Origin: Listeria monocytogenes
Lineage (GTDB): Bacteria; Bacillota; Bacilli; Lactobacillales; Listeriaceae
Reading direction: 5' to 3'
Length of the DNA: 64,000 nucleotides
Assembly (NCBI RefSeq): GCF_013282665.1
Contig: NZ_CP054041.1
Span: forward strand, 940,501-1,004,500
The number at the start of each line of letters is the position of its first letter. Within the stretch, counting starts at the first letter, position 1. Positions 11,989 through 19,770 of the stretch are shown piece by piece. Below the pieces are notes generated by a model. It had not been told where the DNA came from. It saw only the letters and a list, made by a program, of their open reading frames with translations, and did no database searches. Position numbers and translations under genes: made by a program.

Positions 11989-12948
11989 TTATGTCAATTG
12001 TTGAAGCGCTACACTTACTGCCATTAAAATCGTCAACGTCGCATTAATTAATACGAAATTACGAATACCAATGACAAATGTTTTCGACTTTACTTGCTCT
12101 TTATTGAATTTTACTAGGTTACGATACACTGGATAGATTGTTATAAGAGATAGCAACATGATTGGATGCAAGAAGTTTATAGCTACTGAAATAACCACCG
12201 CCAAAAACGAAGCATAATACAGCACGTTAAATAACAGGACACCCATTTTTCTTCCTATATAGTATGGGAGTGTATAACGGTGATTCCTGATATCTTCATC
12301 CAAATCACAAAGATTATTTGCGAGCATGATATTAGCAATCGTGAAAATACATGGTAAGGATACCACACCTATTCGAATGATTTCTATTAGATTGAACTGA
12401 ATCGTCACCATTTCTCCTTGCCAAAGCAAATTCGCGATTCCTGCATCATATGCATTTACATATACAGCTAAGAAGAAAATCCCGAACCCCATCGTTACAC
12501 CTGAAAAAATTTCACCTAATGGCATACGAGAGAGCGGTACAGGGCCGAATGTATATAAGATACCTATGCAAAAACAGACAAACCCAATTAAGAGCACTAA
12601 TAAATCCGTGCGAAAAACTAGCCAAACACCTAACCCAGTCGCAATGAAAAACATTAAGAAAATAGTTATAATTACTGTTCGCACCGGAATTTGCTCTTGC
12701 CCGATTACATTGCTGGTAGTTCGATAATCGTAGTCATGATTATCTGTTGCTTTGCGGTAATCCATATAGTTATTAATTGCTGTTGTAGTCAAGTCAAATA
12801 TGAGCATAGATCCGAAAAATATCAGCGTATTTACAAGTTTGAACATATCATATTGATACACAACGAATAGCGTTCCTAACATAAACGGAAAAACACTAGC
12901 TATCTTCGTTTGGATTTCAACCAACTTTAGAAACGATGGTATTGACAT
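11989..12948 (-). CDS. dmkA: UbiA-family prenyltransferase, demethylmenaquinone synthesis for EET
   Basis: This is a polytopic membrane prenyltransferase of 319 residues in the MenA/UbiA family. It carries the two Asp-rich motifs that bind prenyl diphosphate through Mg2+: NNYMDYRKATDNHD near residues 60-73 and DLDEDIRNHR near 212-221. The likely reaction is transfer of a polyprenyl chain to 1,4-dihydroxy-2-naphthoate, giving a demethylmenaquinone. In Listeria this enzyme pairs with DmkB (18710-19690) to make a quinone pool dedicated to EET, separate from the respiratory menaquinone route. That division of labour is established knowledge for the system. AAGGGG lies just before the start codon. 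Confidence 0.9.
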   Translation of the reverse strand: MSIPSFLKLVEIQTKIASVFPFMLGTLFVVYQYDMFKLVNTLIFFGSMLIFDLTTTAINNYMDYRKATDNHDYDYRTTSNVIGQEQIPVRTVIITIFLMFFIATGLGVWLVFRTDLLVLLIGFVCFCIGILYTFGPVPLSRMPLGEIFSGVTMGFGIFFLAVYVNAYDAGIANLLWQGEMVTIQFNLIEIIRIGVVSLPCIFTIANIMLANNLCDLDEDIRNHRYTLPYYIGRKMGVLLFNVLYYASFLAVVISVAINFLHPIMLLSLITIYPVYRNLVKFNKEQVKSKTFVIGIRNFVLINATLTILMAVSVALQQLT

Positions 12949-13026
12949 ATCCCCTTTTTAGCTCCTTTTCTAGTTTATTTAGAGCAGAGTCCAGATTGAA
13001 TTCTGCTCACTTTCTTCTATAATAGT

Positions 13027-14109
13027 TTATTTTTTCAACGTATCCATTTGGAAATTTTTGTCTGTTAATTCGAATTGACCTTTTAAACCAGAAGTTTCGT
13101 ATACTTTTTTCTCTTTACTGATGAAAATGGCATCTACACCTTCGAATTGTTCAATATAGTCCATTCCACCTTTAATCCCTTTGGAGAAAGTAGCGGTGGA
13201 TAGGCCGTCGCCATCAATTGATTTTTTAGATACGATGGACACTCCAGCAATATCATTATCAAACGGATATCCTGTTTTTGGATCTAAAATATGGTGATAT
13301 GTTTTACCATCCACTTCAAGGTAGCGTTCATAAATGCCAGAAGTTACAATCGACATATTAGATTCAGGGAGCTTCCCAATAACACTTCCTCGAGGCGAAA
13401 ATGGATCTTGAATTCCAACATTCCACTTGTTGCCATTAGGATTATTGCCTTGAACGTAGATGTTTCCACCTAAATCTATGATAGAGGTAGTTACTTTATT
13501 AGCTTTGAATACTTTTAATGTTTCATCGGTAATGTAACCTTTAGCAATTGCACCTAAATCGAGTTCCATGCCTTCTTTTTCCAGATAAACCGTTTGATCT
13601 TCATCATTCATTTTAACGTCTTTGTAGTTAATTAATGGTAACACTGCGTCTATCTCTGCTTGGGAAGGTTTTCGAGCATCAGAAAAACCGATGTGCCATA
13701 GAGAAGTTAACGGCCCAATCGTAATATCAAAGCTACCACCGGAGTTCTCAGAGTATTTAAGGCCTTCTTGAATTAAGTAGTATACGTCTTTAGATACTTT
13801 CACTGGCTTTTTACCAGCTTGTTCGTTGATTTTATCTACTTCAGAAGTTTTTCCTGAATCACTTGTGGTAATTTTGGCAGCTAGATCTTTGATTCGATCG
13901 AAGCCTTTATCAAGGACGTCTTCTTTGCCTTTGTCATAAATTTTAAGCGTTACAACTGTGCCCATCAGAAAGTCCGTTTTAGAGTATGGTTGATCCATTA
14001 AATTTTTTGAATCGCTTGGTTCTTTTTTTGTTTCTTTACTAGAATTTCCGCACGCTGATACTACAAGTGCCAATATGATAACTGAAATTATTATTTTCCA
14101 TTTCTTCAT
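13027..14109 (-). CDS. fmnB: ApbE-family FAD:protein FMN transferase lipoprotein
   Basis: FmnB transfers FMN from FAD to a Thr of extracytoplasmic acceptor proteins, here PplA. The N-terminus has a signal peptide with lipobox VSAC, so the protein should be anchored to the outer face of the membrane. ApbE hallmarks are visible: GTVVTLKIYD near residue 50, GGSFDITIGPL near 120, LDLGAIAKGY near 175, IDLGGNIYVQG near 205 and HHILDPKTGYPF near 265. The ATG at 14109 (360 residues) was preferred over a GTG at 14121 that overlaps the AAAGGTG ribosome binding site. A strong terminator separates it from pplA upstream, so it depends on read-through or on a promoter of its own in 14122-14212. Confidence 0.92.
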   Translation of the reverse strand: MKKWKIIISVIILALVVSACGNSSKETKKEPSDSKNLMDQPYSKTDFLMGTVVTLKIYDKGKEDVLDKGFDRIKDLAAKITTSDSGKTSEVDKINEQAGKKPVKVSKDVYYLIQEGLKYSENSGGSFDITIGPLTSLWHIGFSDARKPSQAEIDAVLPLINYKDVKMNDEDQTVYLEKEGMELDLGAIAKGYITDETLKVFKANKVTTSIIDLGGNIYVQGNNPNGNKWNVGIQDPFSPRGSVIGKLPESNMSIVTSGIYERYLEVDGKTYHHILDPKTGYPFDNDIAGVSIVSKKSIDGDGLSTATFSKGIKGGMDYIEQFEGVDAIFISKEKKVYETSGLKGQFELTDKNFQMDTLKK

Positions 14110-14212
14110 TAGCTTTTTCACCTTTCTAATCCGTGATCTTTACTTGAATAACTATAGCGTAAAAAAAGGAATAAATCTACAGTAAAAAGGCTTAATTCCT
14201 CTGTTTTTTCGA

Positions 14213-14250
14213 TAAAAAAATCGGCTAGCCCTAAAGATTAGGACCAGCCG
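14213..14250 (-). terminator. Terminator between pplA and fmnB
   Basis: On the minus strand a 13-bp stem with two G-U pairs (arms starting CGGCTGGTCC and ending CTAGCCG) and a 3-nt loop is followed by ATTTTTTTAT. It lies 22 bp after the pplA stop. It should make pplA a mainly monocistronic message and lower expression of fmnB, dmkA and fmnA. Confidence 0.85.
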
Positions 14251-14272
14251 TTTTGTACATAAATTGTACTAT

Positions 14273-15172
14273 TTATTCAGCTTCTACTAGGTTATACACT
14301 TTGATTGTATCAGTGTTACCATTTTGTGCAGCATTTTGAAGTTGAGCTGCGTAGATTTTGAATTGGTTAGAAGAGTTAGTAGCACCAGAAACAGTGTCTA
14401 CTGCAGCAACGTCTTGTTTTTCAACAAGAGATTTGTTAAGTGCTGGGATGTATTCTTTTGGACCAGTACCAGATTTAGCTTTCATGTTTTTCTCATATTC
14501 AGCGTCGTCTGATTTAAGTTTGCCGTCTTTGTCAACATAGTTGTAGTCAGATTTAGTAATTTTACCATCTTTAACGTCCATGCTGAATACTACACGGTAA
14601 CCATGTGCGTAGTTTTGTTCTTCAAGTTTATAAGTTCCATCTTCCATTTTAGCTAGGTTATTGATGGAAATTGTAGTTGTATCTGCTCTTTGAGCTGCTT
14701 GGATTAATTGGTTAGCATAGTTGATGAAAGCGTCAGAAGAATGAGTTGCTCCTGAAACTACTTCTACAGATGCTGCTGCTTGATTTTTAACTAAAGAATC
14801 GCTTAATTGTTTCAAGTATTCTTGAGGACCAGTACCTACTTTAGCTTTCATTGCTTTTTCGTAGTCTGCATCTTCAGATTTTAATTCGCCATCTTTGTTT
14901 TTGTAATCGTAGTTAGCTTTAGTAATTTTACCATCTTTAACTTCGATTGACATGAAAGCTTTCCAGCCTTTGTCGTCGAAATTCTTTTCTTCTAATTTGT
15001 AAGTACCATCAGTCATAGTACCGTCAGTTTTAGCTGTTTTCTTTGTTTCTGTTTGTTTTGTGTCTGTGCTCTTCTTGTCTTTGCTGCTGTCGTCGCTACT
15101 ACCGCAACCTACTAGTAATAGGCTTGAAGCCATTACTACGGTAATACCCATTGCTACTTTTTTCAATTTCAT
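14273..15172 (-). CDS. pplA: FMN-carrying EET lipoprotein PplA
   Basis: PplA is the surface lipoprotein that carries covalently bound FMN and passes electrons to extracellular acceptors. The signal peptide ends in lipobox LVGC with Cys23, followed by a Ser/Lys/Thr-rich linker. Two tandem FMN_bind repeats follow (about residues 53-165 and 175-295). Each contains an SGAT flavinylation motif with the acceptor residue at Thr143 and Thr265. The repeats resemble each other along their length, pointing to an internal duplication. The ATG at 15172 has GGTGGGAG about 8 nt upstream; a GTG at 15184 lies inside that site. From memory, the released signal peptide has also been described as a peptide pheromone. 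Confidence 0.95.
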   Translation of the reverse strand: MKLKKVAMGITVVMASSLLLVGCGSSDDSSKDKKSTDTKQTETKKTAKTDGTMTDGTYKLEEKNFDDKGWKAFMSIEVKDGKITKANYDYKNKDGELKSEDADYEKAMKAKVGTGPQEYLKQLSDSLVKNQAAASVEVVSGATHSSDAFINYANQLIQAAQRADTTTISINNLAKMEDGTYKLEEQNYAHGYRVVFSMDVKDGKITKSDYNYVDKDGKLKSDDAEYEKNMKAKSGTGPKEYIPALNKSLVEKQDVAAVDTVSGATNSSNQFKIYAAQLQNAAQNGNTDTIKVYNLVEAE

Positions 15173-15194
15173 ATTTGCTCCCACCTTTTGGTTT

Positions 15195-15296
15195 ATTATA
15201 ACTTTGTTTGTGATTTCGTGAACACAAACCGATAGTCTGCGAAAGCGATATCACTTTTACAATACAAATGATACCATCAGCGTCCGGTTTTGTCTA
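15195..15296 (-). promoter_or_regulatory. pplA promoter region with inverted repeat
   Basis: On the minus strand TAGACA (15291-15296) and TATCAT (15268-15273) are 17 bp apart, a good sigma-A promoter. A second TATAAT lies at 15195-15200. Between them is an inverted repeat, GTTTGTG (15206-15212) and CACAAAC (15223-15229), with a 10-bp spacer. It would lie in the leader of the first promoter and over the -35 region of the second. Confidence 0.6.
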
Positions 15297-15403
15297 CTGT
15301 AATTCTAAAGACATAATTCATCTAATTTTCAAAATAATGACTATTGATATACAAAAGATATCTTAGGTCAACCTTTTCTAGCGAAATAGCAAACAAAAAT
15401 GTC

Positions 15404-15418
15404 TAACATCCTATGTTA
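15404..15418. promoter_or_regulatory. Perfect palindrome TAACAT-CCT-ATGTTA in the divergent EET control region
   Basis: Six-base perfect arms flank three bases in the otherwise gene-free 15173-15616 interval between the two EET operons. It is an operator candidate by position only. It does not match the PrfA box, whose centre spacing is two bases. Confidence 0.35.
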
Positions 15419-15543
15419 AATAAGGACTTTTAGCCTGCTTATTTATGTAACATTTGCACAAAGACCTATTTTTAAAATTTAGATTAGAATTGTTCTTTAC
15501 TATCTAGACATTAGTGGGAGGTTTCTGTTAAACTATGATAGGT

Positions 15544-15549
15544 TATAAT
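15544..15549 (+). promoter_or_regulatory. Candidate -10 element for ndh2
   Basis: TATAAT lies about 68 bp before the ndh2 start codon. No convincing -35 hexamer sits 16-18 bp upstream (TTTCTG or GTTTCT), so activator dependence or a different start is possible. The rest of 15300-15600 is A+T-rich with no ORF. Confidence 0.4.
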
Positions 15550-15616
15550 AATACTGTGGGGAATTTTGGACTCATTTTATTTTTGTGAATAAACTTACAA
15601 GGAGTTGAGGAAGCAT

Positions 15617-17503
15617 ATGCCTGAAAAGAATATCGTTTTAATTGGGGCAGGATATGCAGGTGTACACGCTGCTAAGAAATTAGCTAAGAAATACAAGAAA
15701 GACAAAGACGTTAATATTACATTAATCGATCGTCATTCGTACCATACAATGATGACTGAACTACATGAGGTTGCTGGTGGACGTGTTGAACCAACTGCAA
15801 TTCAATATGATTTACGTCGCTTGTTTAATAGAACAAAAGTTAATCTTGTAACTGATAACGTGACACATGTAGATCATGATAAAAAAGTTGTAACAACAGA
15901 GCACGGAAGTTATCCGTTTGATTACCTAGTACTTGGTATGGGCGGAGAACCTAATGATTTTGGGACTCCTGGTGTTGGCGAAAATGGCTTTACACTTTGG
16001 TCTTGGGAAGATTCTGTTAAGTTACGCAATCATATTGAAGAAACTGTAACGAAAGCATCTCGCGAACAAGACGTTGAAAAACGTAAAGCAATGTTAACAT
16101 TCGTTGTTTGTGGATCTGGATTTACTGGTATCGAAATGGTTGGGGAACTTTTAGAATGGAAAGATCGTCTTGCTAAAGATAATAAAATTGACGCATCTGA
16201 AATTAAACTAGTTGTAGTAGAAGCAGCTCCAACTATCCTAAACATGCTTGAAAGAAGAGACGCTGACAAAGCAGAACGTTACATGGTTAAAAAAGGTATT
16301 GAAATCATGAAAAATGCTGCTATTGTTGAAGTTAAACCTGAAAGCATCGTACTTAAATCTGGCGAAGAACTTCCAACAAACACATTAATTTGGACTGCTG
16401 GTGTTCGCGCTAACTCTGATACAAAAGATTACGGTATGGAATCTGCTCGCGCAGGTCGTTTGAAAGTAAACCAATATATGGAAGCTGAAGGTCTTAAAGA
16501 CGTTTATGTCGTTGGTGACCTTGCTTACTTTGAAGATGAAGAAGGCAAACCAACTCCGCAAATCGTTGAAGGTGCTGAACAAACTGCATTAACTGCAGCG
16601 AAAAGCATCATAGTTGAAATGAGCGGTACTGGCGAGAAAGAACCATTCCAAGGTAAATATCACGGGGTAATGGTTTCTATCGGAGCTAAATACGGTGTTG
16701 CTCACCTTGGTGGTATGCACTTATCTGGTTGGTTCGCTATTTTAATGAAACATATGGTTAACTTGTATTACTTCTTCGGTATCCGCAGTGGTTACTACAT
16801 GTGGCAATATATCATGCATGAATTCTTCCATATTAAAGATCACCGCAATATTTTCCGTGGTTGGACTTCTCGTTACGGTAACGTACTTTGGGTTCTTCCT
16901 TTACGTGTATATCTAGGTTGGTTCTGGATTGACGAAGCTCTTTCTAAAATCTACGGTGAAACTACATGGGATAAAGTAAGTATTACAAACTTAAAACCTT
17001 TATTTAACGGTATCGGTTCTGACTCTTGGTTAACTGCAACTAGCTCTAAAATGCCATTCGAATGGCTACAAACTGCTGCTACATCTGGCGCAAGTCAAGC
17101 TGCCGGTGACGCTGCTGGGGCTGCTGCAACAAACGTAACTACTCCAATTCTTAGTCATATGCCTGGCTGGTTCGAATGGATTATGAAACTTCTTATGCCA
17201 AACCTTGACGTTGCTCTAGTAATGCAAAAAGTTGTACCTTTTGTTGAACTTGCAATTGGTCTTGCTATGGTAGTTGGTCTATTCACTTGGCTTGTAAGTA
17301 TCGGAAGTGCTGGATTCCTAGTAATGTTTACACTAAGCGCTATGCTTGGTTGGGACAAATTCTGGGCGTTACCAGCTTCTATCGCACTTCTAAATGGCGC
17401 TGGACGCACATTTGGTCTTGATTATTGGGCTGTTCCTTGGTTCCAAAAACATCTTGGTCATTGGTGGTACGGTAAGCCAAGATCCGTTTACAGAGACAAG
17501 TAA
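15617..17503 (+). CDS. ndh2: Type II NADH dehydrogenase dedicated to EET, with membrane extension
   Basis: Ndh2 oxidises NADH and reduces the EET demethylmenaquinone pool. The N-terminal ~390 residues form a typical NDH-2: FAD-binding IGAGYAGVHAAKK at residues 8-20, the NADH-binding VVCGSGFTGIEMVGE near 160, and the second FAD motif DVYVVGDLAYF near 300. Unlike ordinary 400-residue NDH-2 enzymes it continues to 628 residues, with several hydrophobic segments from about residue 430 onward that should anchor it in the membrane. The ATG at 15617 was chosen; an in-frame TTG at 15605 abuts the AAGGAG element too closely. It is the first gene of the rightward EET operon. Confidence 0.93.
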   Translation: MPEKNIVLIGAGYAGVHAAKKLAKKYKKDKDVNITLIDRHSYHTMMTELHEVAGGRVEPTAIQYDLRRLFNRTKVNLVTDNVTHVDHDKKVVTTEHGSYPFDYLVLGMGGEPNDFGTPGVGENGFTLWSWEDSVKLRNHIEETVTKASREQDVEKRKAMLTFVVCGSGFTGIEMVGELLEWKDRLAKDNKIDASEIKLVVVEAAPTILNMLERRDADKAERYMVKKGIEIMKNAAIVEVKPESIVLKSGEELPTNTLIWTAGVRANSDTKDYGMESARAGRLKVNQYMEAEGLKDVYVVGDLAYFEDEEGKPTPQIVEGAEQTALTAAKSIIVEMSGTGEKEPFQGKYHGVMVSIGAKYGVAHLGGMHLSGWFAILMKHMVNLYYFFGIRSGYYMWQYIMHEFFHIKDHRNIFRGWTSRYGNVLWVLPLRVYLGWFWIDEALSKIYGETTWDKVSITNLKPLFNGIGSDSWLTATSSKMPFEWLQTAATSGASQAAGDAAGAAATNVTTPILSHMPGWFEWIMKLLMPNLDVALVMQKVVPFVELAIGLAMVVGLFTWLVSIGSAGFLVMFTLSAMLGWDKFWALPASIALLNGAGRTFGLDYWAVPWFQKHLGHWWYGKPRSVYRDK

Positions 17504-17531
17504 ATTAGTTAGTTAAAATTTTAAATAAAAA

Positions 17532-17590
17532 CTCGGGAGTGCATCCAAAAGCCAGTTTTGGCATAGGAGGTGCTTCCGTTTTTATTATTT
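17532..17590 (+). terminator. Terminator-like hairpin between ndh2 and eetA
   Basis: An imperfect stem pairs CGGGAGT (from 17533) with GCTTCCG. An inner GCCA/TGGC hairpin lies between, and TTTTTATTATTT follows. Mismatches interrupt the stem, so partial termination (attenuation) between ndh2 and eetA is more likely than a full stop. Confidence 0.5.
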
Positions 17591-17678
17591 GTTGATTTCT
17601 TAAACTTTTTCCTATTATATTTAGGGATTATCCTTTAAAATAGGATTTGTACATGACATTCTGAAAGGAGGCAATACG

Positions 17679-18113
17679 GTGAAGAAGTATCTTTCTATGG
17701 TGAAGCGTTGGGATATTATTATTATTTTATCTCTTTGTATACTCTCCTTTTTGCCGATTGCTATTTTTTCATATGTAAAAGCGAATGAACCGGCTCCTGC
17801 TAATGGAAAAAAAGAGCTTGTTGCGGTTATTTCTGTGGATAATAAAGAATATAAGACTGTTACGCTCACTGGACATAAAGGAACGGAAAGCTTTGATGTG
17901 AAGCAACCAGATGGACATACTAACACGATTGAGGTTTCGGGGGAAGAAATCCGAATTAGTAAAGCGAACTGTAATGATCAGGTATGCGTTCGGACTGGGG
18001 CAATTGATAAACAAGGAGATACAGTCGTTTGTCTTCCACATAAACTAGTAATTGAAGTAAAAGCGAGTGACGGGAGTTCAGGCGATTCAGATGATCCGAT
18101 TATCTCTTCCTGA
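17679..18113 (+). CDS. eetA: EetA, NusG-domain-II-like membrane-anchored protein
   Basis: The 144-residue product has one N-terminal transmembrane segment (about residues 12-31) and an extracytoplasmic domain resembling NusG domain II. Three Cys residues are conspicuous (NCNDQVCVRTG near residues 98-108 and VVCLPHKL near 118-125), a pattern recalled for this family. The start is GTG with AAGGAGGCAATACG upstream. It is needed for Listeria EET by published genetics, but its biochemical role is not established. It is followed by eetB after 32 bp. Confidence 0.88.
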   Translation: MKKYLSMVKRWDIIIILSLCILSFLPIAIFSYVKANEPAPANGKKELVAVISVDNKEYKTVTLTGHKGTESFDVKQPDGHTNTIEVSGEEIRISKANCNDQVCVRTGAIDKQGDTVVCLPHKLVIEVKASDGSSGDSDDPIISS

Positions 18114-18145
18114 CCTTATCCTCTAATAGATAGGAAAGTGTTTCT

Positions 18146-18688
18146 ATGACAAAAAACAGACGATTAGTATATATAGCACTTCTGGCTGCTCAAGCGGTCG
18201 TCATTAGTTTACTCGAGCGGGCTATTCCGTTTCCATTTGCATTTGCTCCTGGGGCGAAACTTGGTCTTGCTAATATTATTACGTGTATATCACTTTATAC
18301 GCTATCAGCAAAAGATACATTTATGATAATCTGCATTCGATTAGTTTTATCCACTTTACTTGGTGGGACTATTTCGACTTTTATGTATAGTGCGGCGGGA
18401 GCTATCTTGAGTTTTCTTGGGATGTGGCTCGTACAACTACTCGGACCGAAACGTGTGAGCATTATTGGCGTTAGTGTTACCGGTGGGATTTTACATAACG
18501 TTGGACAGCTCGTGATTGCAAGTTGGATTGCAGGCACTTGGTCCGTTATGCTTTATTTGCCAGTATTATCTTTCATCGGTATTCTTTCTGGCATTGCGGT
18601 TGGGATTGCAGCAAATTACCTGCTAAAAAACGTCCAAACTTTGCGGATGTTCGCTGATGCTAAACAAAGTCAAGCAGCACAAAAATAA
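18146..18688 (+). CDS. eetB: EetB, Gx-transporter-family membrane protein
   Basis: This is a 180-residue integral membrane protein with about five hydrophobic helices and the segment FAFAPGAKLGLANIITCISLY (about residues 33-53) characteristic of the Gx-transporter/HepT-I-like family. Such genes commonly sit beside a polyprenyl diphosphate synthase, as here (dmkB 21 bp downstream). In EET it is genetically linked to electron transfer, probably with EetA at the membrane; the substrate or mechanism is unknown. An older label, heptaprenyl diphosphate synthase component I, is probably misleading, because no prenyl-binding motif is visible. Confidence 0.87.
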   Translation: MTKNRRLVYIALLAAQAVVISLLERAIPFPFAFAPGAKLGLANIITCISLYTLSAKDTFMIICIRLVLSTLLGGTISTFMYSAAGAILSFLGMWLVQLLGPKRVSIIGVSVTGGILHNVGQLVIASWIAGTWSVMLYLPVLSFIGILSGIAVGIAANYLLKNVQTLRMFADAKQSQAAQK

Positions 18689-18709
18689 CTTTAAAAAAAG
18701 GAGTTCAAT

Positions 18710-19690
18710 ATGCAACTTCATGCTATGTGGGATGAGTATCCTGCACTTTCCAAAGATTTACAAGAAGTCTTACAAACGATTGAAAAAAATATTCAAATTC
18801 GTGATAAACACGTAGAGCAAAATGTGAAAGATTTGATTCATGCTGGCGGAAAATTGCTACGTCCTGCTTTTGCGCTTCTTTCTGCGCAAGCTGGTCCTGA
18901 TTATGATAAAGACCGCGCTGTTTCTATTGCTGCTGCACTTGAAGTACTGCATATGGCAACGTTGATTCATGATGATGTCGTTGATGATTCTCCGTTACGC
19001 CGCGGGATCCCGACGATTCATTCTAAATATGGCCGCAATTATGCTGTTTATACAGGTGATTATTTATTCTGCATCTGTTTCAAAATTTTATCCGCGCATG
19101 CTTCTTCCGTGGAGAACATTGAATTTAATAGTAAAAATATCGAAAAAATCTTAATGGGCGAACTAGACCAAATGCGCACAAGCTACAAAATGAATGTGAC
19201 TGTTCGTGAATATTTGACGCGTATTTCTGGTAAAACAGCACAATTATTTGCGCTTAGTTGCTACTCCGGTGCAACAGGTAGTAAAGCAACACGTATGACA
19301 GTCGCAAAATGTTATAATATTGGACATTATCTTGGCATGGCTTTCCAAATTATTGATGACGTACTGGATTACACAAGTACGGATGAAGGCCTTGGCAAAC
19401 CCGTTTTAAATGATATGAAGCAAGGTATTTATTCTCTACCACTTATTTATGCGATGAAAGGTCATTTGTCCGAATTTGAGCCACTTCTTTCACAAAAACT
19501 AGATATGACGGATGAGGCTTCTGAACAAGTTTTAGCACTTATTTCTAAATATAATGGTGTCGAACAGGCATTTAAGCTTGCTAATAAATATACGAATAAA
19601 GCTCTTCGCGAAATCAAAAAGCTACCAGCTGGCACGTATCGTGATGATATGTACCGCTTGACGAAAAATATTTTAGATCGAGATATCTAA
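18710..19690 (+). CDS. dmkB: Polyprenyl diphosphate synthase for EET quinone
   Basis: This is a trans-isoprenyl diphosphate synthase of 326 residues. It condenses isopentenyl diphosphate units onto an allylic primer to give the side chain used by DmkA. Family motifs are clear: GGKLLRPAF near residue 46, the first Asp-rich motif LIHDDVVDDSPLRRG near 85-99, GKTAQLFALSCYSG near 172, and the second motif FQIIDDVLDYTST near 212-224. A good AAAGGAG precedes the ATG. It is the last gene of the rightward EET operon. No clear terminator follows in 19691-19770, only competing weak hairpins. Confidence 0.92.
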   Translation: MQLHAMWDEYPALSKDLQEVLQTIEKNIQIRDKHVEQNVKDLIHAGGKLLRPAFALLSAQAGPDYDKDRAVSIAAALEVLHMATLIHDDVVDDSPLRRGIPTIHSKYGRNYAVYTGDYLFCICFKILSAHASSVENIEFNSKNIEKILMGELDQMRTSYKMNVTVREYLTRISGKTAQLFALSCYSGATGSKATRMTVAKCYNIGHYLGMAFQIIDDVLDYTSTDEGLGKPVLNDMKQGIYSLPLIYAMKGHLSEFEPLLSQKLDMTDEASEQVLALISKYNGVEQAFKLANKYTNKALREIKKLPAGTYRDDMYRLTKNILDRDI

Positions 19691-19770
19691 ACCGTTTAGA
19701 ACATTGCTCCTTACATTTTGAGTTTTGTTCTAAATTCCGGAACTCATTGTGAAAATACAAACATGAAAGC

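Noticed and set aside
12985-13015. GAGCAGA/TCTGCTC hairpin between fmnB and dmkA as a terminator
   Set aside because: Only a short stem with no T-run; at most a minor mRNA structure.
15404-15418. PrfA box upstream of ndh2
   Set aside because: Arms and spacing (TAACAT-3-ATGTTA) do not match TTAACA-2-TGTTAA.
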